DNA of 6,340 bases from Clostridiaceae bacterium (GTDB taxonomy: Bacteria; Bacillota; Clostridia; Saccharofermentanales; DTU023). Under the pieces are notes generated by a model that saw only the letters and a program-made list of their open reading frames with translations, did no database searches and was not told the origin of the DNA. Shown piece by piece: positions 5,842-6,340 of this stretch; within the stretch, counting starts at the first letter, position 1; each line of letters starts with the position of its first letter. Both the position numbers and the translations under genes were made by a program. The stretch lies in contig JAAYEX010000269.1 of the NCBI GenBank assembly GCA_012728535.1, positions 1 through 6,340 of the forward strand. Direction: 5' to 3'.

Positions 5842-6340
5842 ATGGAAGATAGAGAATACATTAAAAGCGAATTAAACAAACGTTTGGAAGCATTTCGTTT
5901 TTTTGAGTTAAAAAACAGAAAGGAAACCGGTGACCGTTTCCTCTTACCCTGGATATACTCGCATATGTTTGGTGTCGGCAGGCAAAGTCGCAGCAACAGC
6001 ATGCGAGCAGCGAAAGAGCTTAATTTGTTTTTCAATCAAAAAGAATTGCTTGAAATTGAGCAGGATGCCGGAGATATCTGGATAGAATTGATTGATAAAC
6101 ACCTGCGAGATTCTGCACTGATGTATTTGAAAATCAGCAAGTCTGACCCAAATTTTGGCCGCAAATTCCTGGGGCTGATACGCATGACTGATGATGAGAA
6201 GGATAATAAAATCTATAAAGATGTCTACGATGGAATGATTACTTTGTTGTTTGGCTTGCCGAATTTTCCTTATCGTGATCTGATGGTAAGAGCACTTGAC
6301 GAGTCTTACCTGACTGTTTATCCAGAACAACAAGACGAGG
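5842..6340 (+). CDS. Unrecognised protein, 3' truncated by the window edge
   Basis: An ATG at 5842 with AAAGGAG six bases upstream (5829-5835) opens a frame that stays open for 166 codons to the end of the window. It starts MEDREYIKSELNK. The product is soluble, charged and probably mostly helical, with no signal peptide, membrane segment, metal or nucleotide motif that I can identify. Visible landmarks are GDRFLLPW (30-37), GRKFLGLIRM (106-115) and FPYRDLM (142-148). From memory only, the DRF-x-x-x-W pattern and the later F-G-L-like stretch resemble a family of uncharacterised Clostridia proteins (possibly DUF6553); this is not verified. It sits 47 bases after the folate gene in the same direction. 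The minus-strand frames across this region lack such start signals and are taken as shadows. Confidence 0.75.
   Translation, partial: MEDREYIKSELNKRLEAFRFFELKNRKETGDRFLLPWIYSHMFGVGRQSRSNSMRAAKELNLFFNQKELLEIEQDAGDIWIELIDKHLRDSALMYLKISKSDPNFGRKFLGLIRMTDDEKDNKIYKDVYDGMITLLFGLPNFPYRDLMVRALDESYLTVYPEQQDE

Noticed and set aside
5944..6333. 129-residue open frame on the minus strand
   Set aside because: It lies opposite the plus-strand gene at 5842, which has a clear ribosome binding site and sensible codon use; the minus-strand product has no recognisable features.

Overview
The window carries a one-directional (+ strand) set of housekeeping-type genes from what looks like an anaerobic, gut-type Firmicute (Clostridia-like). 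This placement is an inference. It rests on strong AGGAGG-type ribosome binding sites, short intergenic gaps, mid-range GC judged by eye, and spermidine made through carboxyspermidine (the aspartate-semialdehyde route) rather than through decarboxylated S-adenosylmethionine. No rRNA, tRNA, CRISPR array, insertion sequence or phage gene was seen.

Layout: positions 1-61 hold what may be the last codons of an upstream gene. A roughly 110-base leader follows, with a consensus -10 box and an imperfect inverted repeat, then agmatinase (speB, 174-1046). A terminator-like hairpin with a T-run overlaps the end of speB. After a 136-base gap comes carboxyspermidine/carboxynorspermidine dehydrogenase (1183-2382). 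A GC-rich hairpin sits in the next gap, followed by carboxy(nor)spermidine decarboxylase (nspC, 2480-3778). This gene is interrupted by one in-frame TAA at 3245-3247, with both halves otherwise intact and in the same frame. Closely behind come a MATE-family transporter (3794-5158), 5-formyltetrahydrofolate cyclo-ligase (5195-5794) and an unrecognised gene that runs off the right edge (5842 onward).

The first three genes form a pathway: agmatine to putrescine (SpeB), putrescine plus aspartate semialdehyde to carboxyspermidine (dehydrogenase), and carboxyspermidine to spermidine (NspC). An arginine decarboxylase is needed to supply agmatine and could lie just upstream, but only an uninformative tail would be visible here. 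The 15-base gap between nspC and the MATE gene suggests co-transcription. Polyamine export by that transporter is possible but unproven.

The most notable point is the nonsense codon in nspC. It falls where family members, as I recall them, have a Tyr codon, so one base change (TAT/TAC to TAA) explains it. It may be a genuine recent inactivation of the last step of spermidine synthesis, a sequencing error, or less likely a read-through site. I see no convincing previously undescribed system here; the rest is ordinary metabolism plus one unknown gene.
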